Below, piece by piece: positions 6,091 to 7,607 of a stretch of DNA of 7,607 bases. The stretch's first letter is position 1. Every line of letters begins with the position of its first letter. The notes beneath the pieces were generated by a model. It ran no database searches, was not told the DNA's origin, and saw only the letters and a program-made list of their open reading frames with translations. Origin of the DNA: CAYMLQ01 sp964390795 (lineage in GTDB: Bacteria; Verrucomicrobiota; Kiritimatiellia; RFP12; UBA1067). The stretch covers positions 1-7,607 of the forward strand of contig CAYMLQ010000301.1 in NCBI GenBank assembly GCA_964390795.1, given 5' to 3'. The position numbers were made by a program, and so were the translations under genes.

Positions 6091-7607
6091 ATGAACAAGA
6101 GAACAATGACGTGTGTGTGGTCACCGCTTCTGGCGGTCGTTTTAGCGATGAGCGCAGCGCGCCCGGCAATCGGCGGCGGCGCGTTTTCGCAGTCTGGCCC
6201 GCTGGGCAGCGGTAACTTGGACACGAGCGTCGGGCTGAGCGCCGCAAAGGCGTATACGCACGCGTACAACATCCGGGGGACCAACCTTACCATCAACGGC
6301 GTCGGTTTCACAGGGGTGACCAATTTCACGGGCGTGGCTGGCTCCTTCGGCATGTCGGGCTGGAACATTTTCACGACCGGAGGAACTGTCATCGGCGCGG
6401 ACTCCGAGCTGAATAGCCTGTTGAACACGTTCAACTACAACGGCTTGGCGGGGCCGGGCCAGACCGAGACGCTGACGCTCAGCAACTTGGTGGCCGGGCA
6501 AACGTACATGTTGACCTTGTACAATAAGGCTTGGGACACTGCGGGCAACCGGATACAGAACGTCATGTCGTCCTCCGGGGCCGCTACGGTGTATGACCAG
6601 AATATGGGCGGGACGACCAATGCCAACCTGCTGCGCTACACCTTCACGGCCACGGGCTCCAACGACTGGGTCAGGTTCGTGTCGGCCGTCAACGCGAGCA
6701 TGCACCTGTATGGCTTCACCACGGAGTTGCTGGCGCTGACCAACCAGTGGACGGGCGGCAGCGGGAACTGGTCGGATGCGACCTGGTCCGTGGGTTCGCC
6801 TGACGGGCAAAACGCGCAAGCCGTGTTCCCCACCCAGGCCAGTCCGACCGCGCTCCAACTCGACGCGGCGGTGAAGGTCGGCCATCTCCAGTTTGAAGGT
6901 ATCAACGCCTACACGCTGGAGGGGCCGAACGCGCTGACGGTCTGGACGGATGTGGGGGGCGCGGGCGTGTTCAACACGGTGACCGGGGCGCACGTCATCG
7001 CCGTGTCGACCGTGCTGAGCAACGACCTGGTGAAGCTGGGCGAAGGCGCGCTGGCCATGACAGGGGCGATCGAGGGGCCCCGCCTGGTCAGCGTCGGGTC
7101 AGGGTCGCTGGTGCTGTCGGGTGCGAATACGTACAGCGGCGGCACGGTGATCAACGGCGGCGGCACGCTCACGCTCGGCGCGCAGGCGGCGGCGACCAAT
7201 GCAGGCACGGTGGCGGTGAACGGGGGCATCTACGACCTCGGCGGGCTCGACGCCGTGACCAACGGACTGATTTCAATGGGTTCCGGTGTCATCTCCAACG
7301 GCACGCTGACGGGCACGGCGTTTGTCTTCTCGGGCGGGACGGCATCTGCCAATCTGGCGGGAGCAGCCTCGCTGACCAACAAGACGGGCAAGACGATTCT
7401 GCGCGGCGCGAACACGTACAGCGGCGGCACGGTGATCCCCAGCGGCACGCTCGCGCTGGGCACTCAGGCGGCGGCGCTGAATGCCGGCGCGGTGACGGTG
7501 TCCGGAGGCGTCTATGACCTCGGCGGGTTCGACGCGGTAAGCAACGGCGTGGTCACGATGAGTTCCGGCGCGATCTCCAACGGCACGCTGATCGGCACCT
7601 CTTACGC
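6091..7607 (+). CDS. Secreted autotransporter-associated beta-strand repeat protein (3' end outside window)
   Basis: The frame is open for 505 codons to the window edge. Residues 1-28 form a signal peptide (basic MNKR start, hydrophobic LLAVVLAM core), so the protein is exported. Residues about 30-215 make an unassigned beta-rich domain (ETLTLSNLVAGQTYMLTLYN, then YTFTATGSNDWVRF and LYGF at its end) that resembles a carbohydrate- or ligand-binding jelly roll only in general style. A WTGGSGNWSDATWS linker (220-233) precedes a beta-helix-like region with KLGEGALAMTG (315-325). Two copies of the SGANTYSGGTVI type of repeat follow, at N346 and N441. This is the autotransporter-associated beta-strand repeat style, common in large surface proteins of Verrucomicrobiota-like bacteria. 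The missing C-terminus may hold more repeats and an anchor or autotransporter domain; which one cannot be seen. The gene lies 54 bases after the URO-D gene and may be co-transcribed. A role in adhesion or surface-layer structure is inference. Confidence 0.88.
   Translation, partial: MNKRTMTCVWSPLLAVVLAMSAARPAIGGGAFSQSGPLGSGNLDTSVGLSAAKAYTHAYNIRGTNLTINGVGFTGVTNFTGVAGSFGMSGWNIFTTGGTVIGADSELNSLLNTFNYNGLAGPGQTETLTLSNLVAGQTYMLTLYNKAWDTAGNRIQNVMSSSGAATVYDQNMGGTTNANLLRYTFTATGSNDWVRFVSAVNASMHLYGFTTELLALTNQWTGGSGNWSDATWSVGSPDGQNAQAVFPTQASPTALQLDAAVKVGHLQFEGINAYTLEGPNALTVWTDVGGAGVFNTVTGAHVIAVSTVLSNDLVKLGEGALAMTGAIEGPRLVSVGSGSLVLSGANTYSGGTVINGGGTLTLGAQAAATNAGTVAVNGGIYDLGGLDAVTNGLISMGSGVISNGTLTGTAFVFSGGTASANLAGAASLTNKTGKTILRGANTYSGGTVIPSGTLALGTQAAALNAGAVTVSGGVYDLGGFDAVSNGVVTMSSGAISNGTLIGTSY
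7120..7404 (+). repeat. Beta-strand repeat unit 1 (95 codons)
   Basis: This in-frame unit runs from GANTYSGG to the base before the next GANTYSGG. It contains TLTLGAQAAATNAG, a YDLGG motif (tac at 7231) and ISNGTL. The DNA is clearly related to unit 2 (for example a shared stretch starting at acgtacagcggcggc), so the array probably grew by tandem duplication. Confidence 0.7.
7405..7607 (+). repeat. Beta-strand repeat unit 2 (partial, cut by window edge)
   Basis: The second copy starts with GANTYSGGTVI and keeps TLALGTQAAALNAG, YDLGG (tat at 7513) and ISNGTL. It is one codon shorter than unit 1 just after TVI (PSGTL against NGGGTL), so the distance between the two YDLGG motifs is 94 rather than 95 codons. 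Only about two thirds of the unit is visible. Confidence 0.65.

Noticed and set aside
6142..6993. 283-codon open frame on the minus strand opposite the repeat protein gene
   Set aside because: It is a shadow frame caused by GC-rich codons; the plus-strand frame has a ribosome binding site, signal peptide and recognisable repeats.
7120..7607. Tandem repeat considered as CRISPR or mobile-element related
   Set aside because: The units are 95 codons long, in frame, without spacers, and encode a known kind of surface-protein repeat.

Overview
The window looks like a GC-rich bacterial genome from the PVC group (Verrucomicrobiota, Kiritimatiellota, Lentisphaerota or Planctomycetota). This rests on three things: a very long secreted protein combining lamin-tail domains with a CotH-type kinase fold, a stand-alone protein of the uroporphyrinogen decarboxylase / corrinoid methyltransferase superfamily, and a secreted protein with autotransporter-associated beta-strand repeats. 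That combination is familiar from such genomes. The lineage call is an inference from protein style, because no rRNA or other marker is present.

Layout. Positions 1-4576 (minus strand) are one uninterrupted reading frame of at least 1525 codons that starts at 4576 and leaves the window at base 1. It encodes an exported multidomain protein: signal peptide, lamin-tail domain, a compound beta-sandwich module, two more lamin-tail-like domains, a galactose-binding/CBM-like region, an Ig/FnIII-like domain and a CotH kinase-like domain. Positions 4577-4866 are a 290-base divergent intergenic region, more AT-rich than its surroundings. Two putative promoters lie almost back to back there, beside a perfect 10-base palindrome. 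Positions 4867-6036 (plus) encode a complete 389-residue URO-D superfamily protein. After a 54-base gap, 6091 to the end (plus) is the 5' part of a secreted beta-strand-repeat protein, cut by the window edge.

How the genes may work together. Two genes encode exported, probably surface or extracellular proteins, and the third is cytosolic. The URO-D protein and the repeat protein are close enough to share a transcript, although a weak hairpin followed by a T-run lies between them. The CotH-type protein is divergently transcribed from a shared control region. Whether the putative kinase acts on the repeat protein, or whether the URO-D protein has any link to the two exported proteins, cannot be told from the sequence. 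I saw no mobile element, CRISPR array, tRNA or rRNA.
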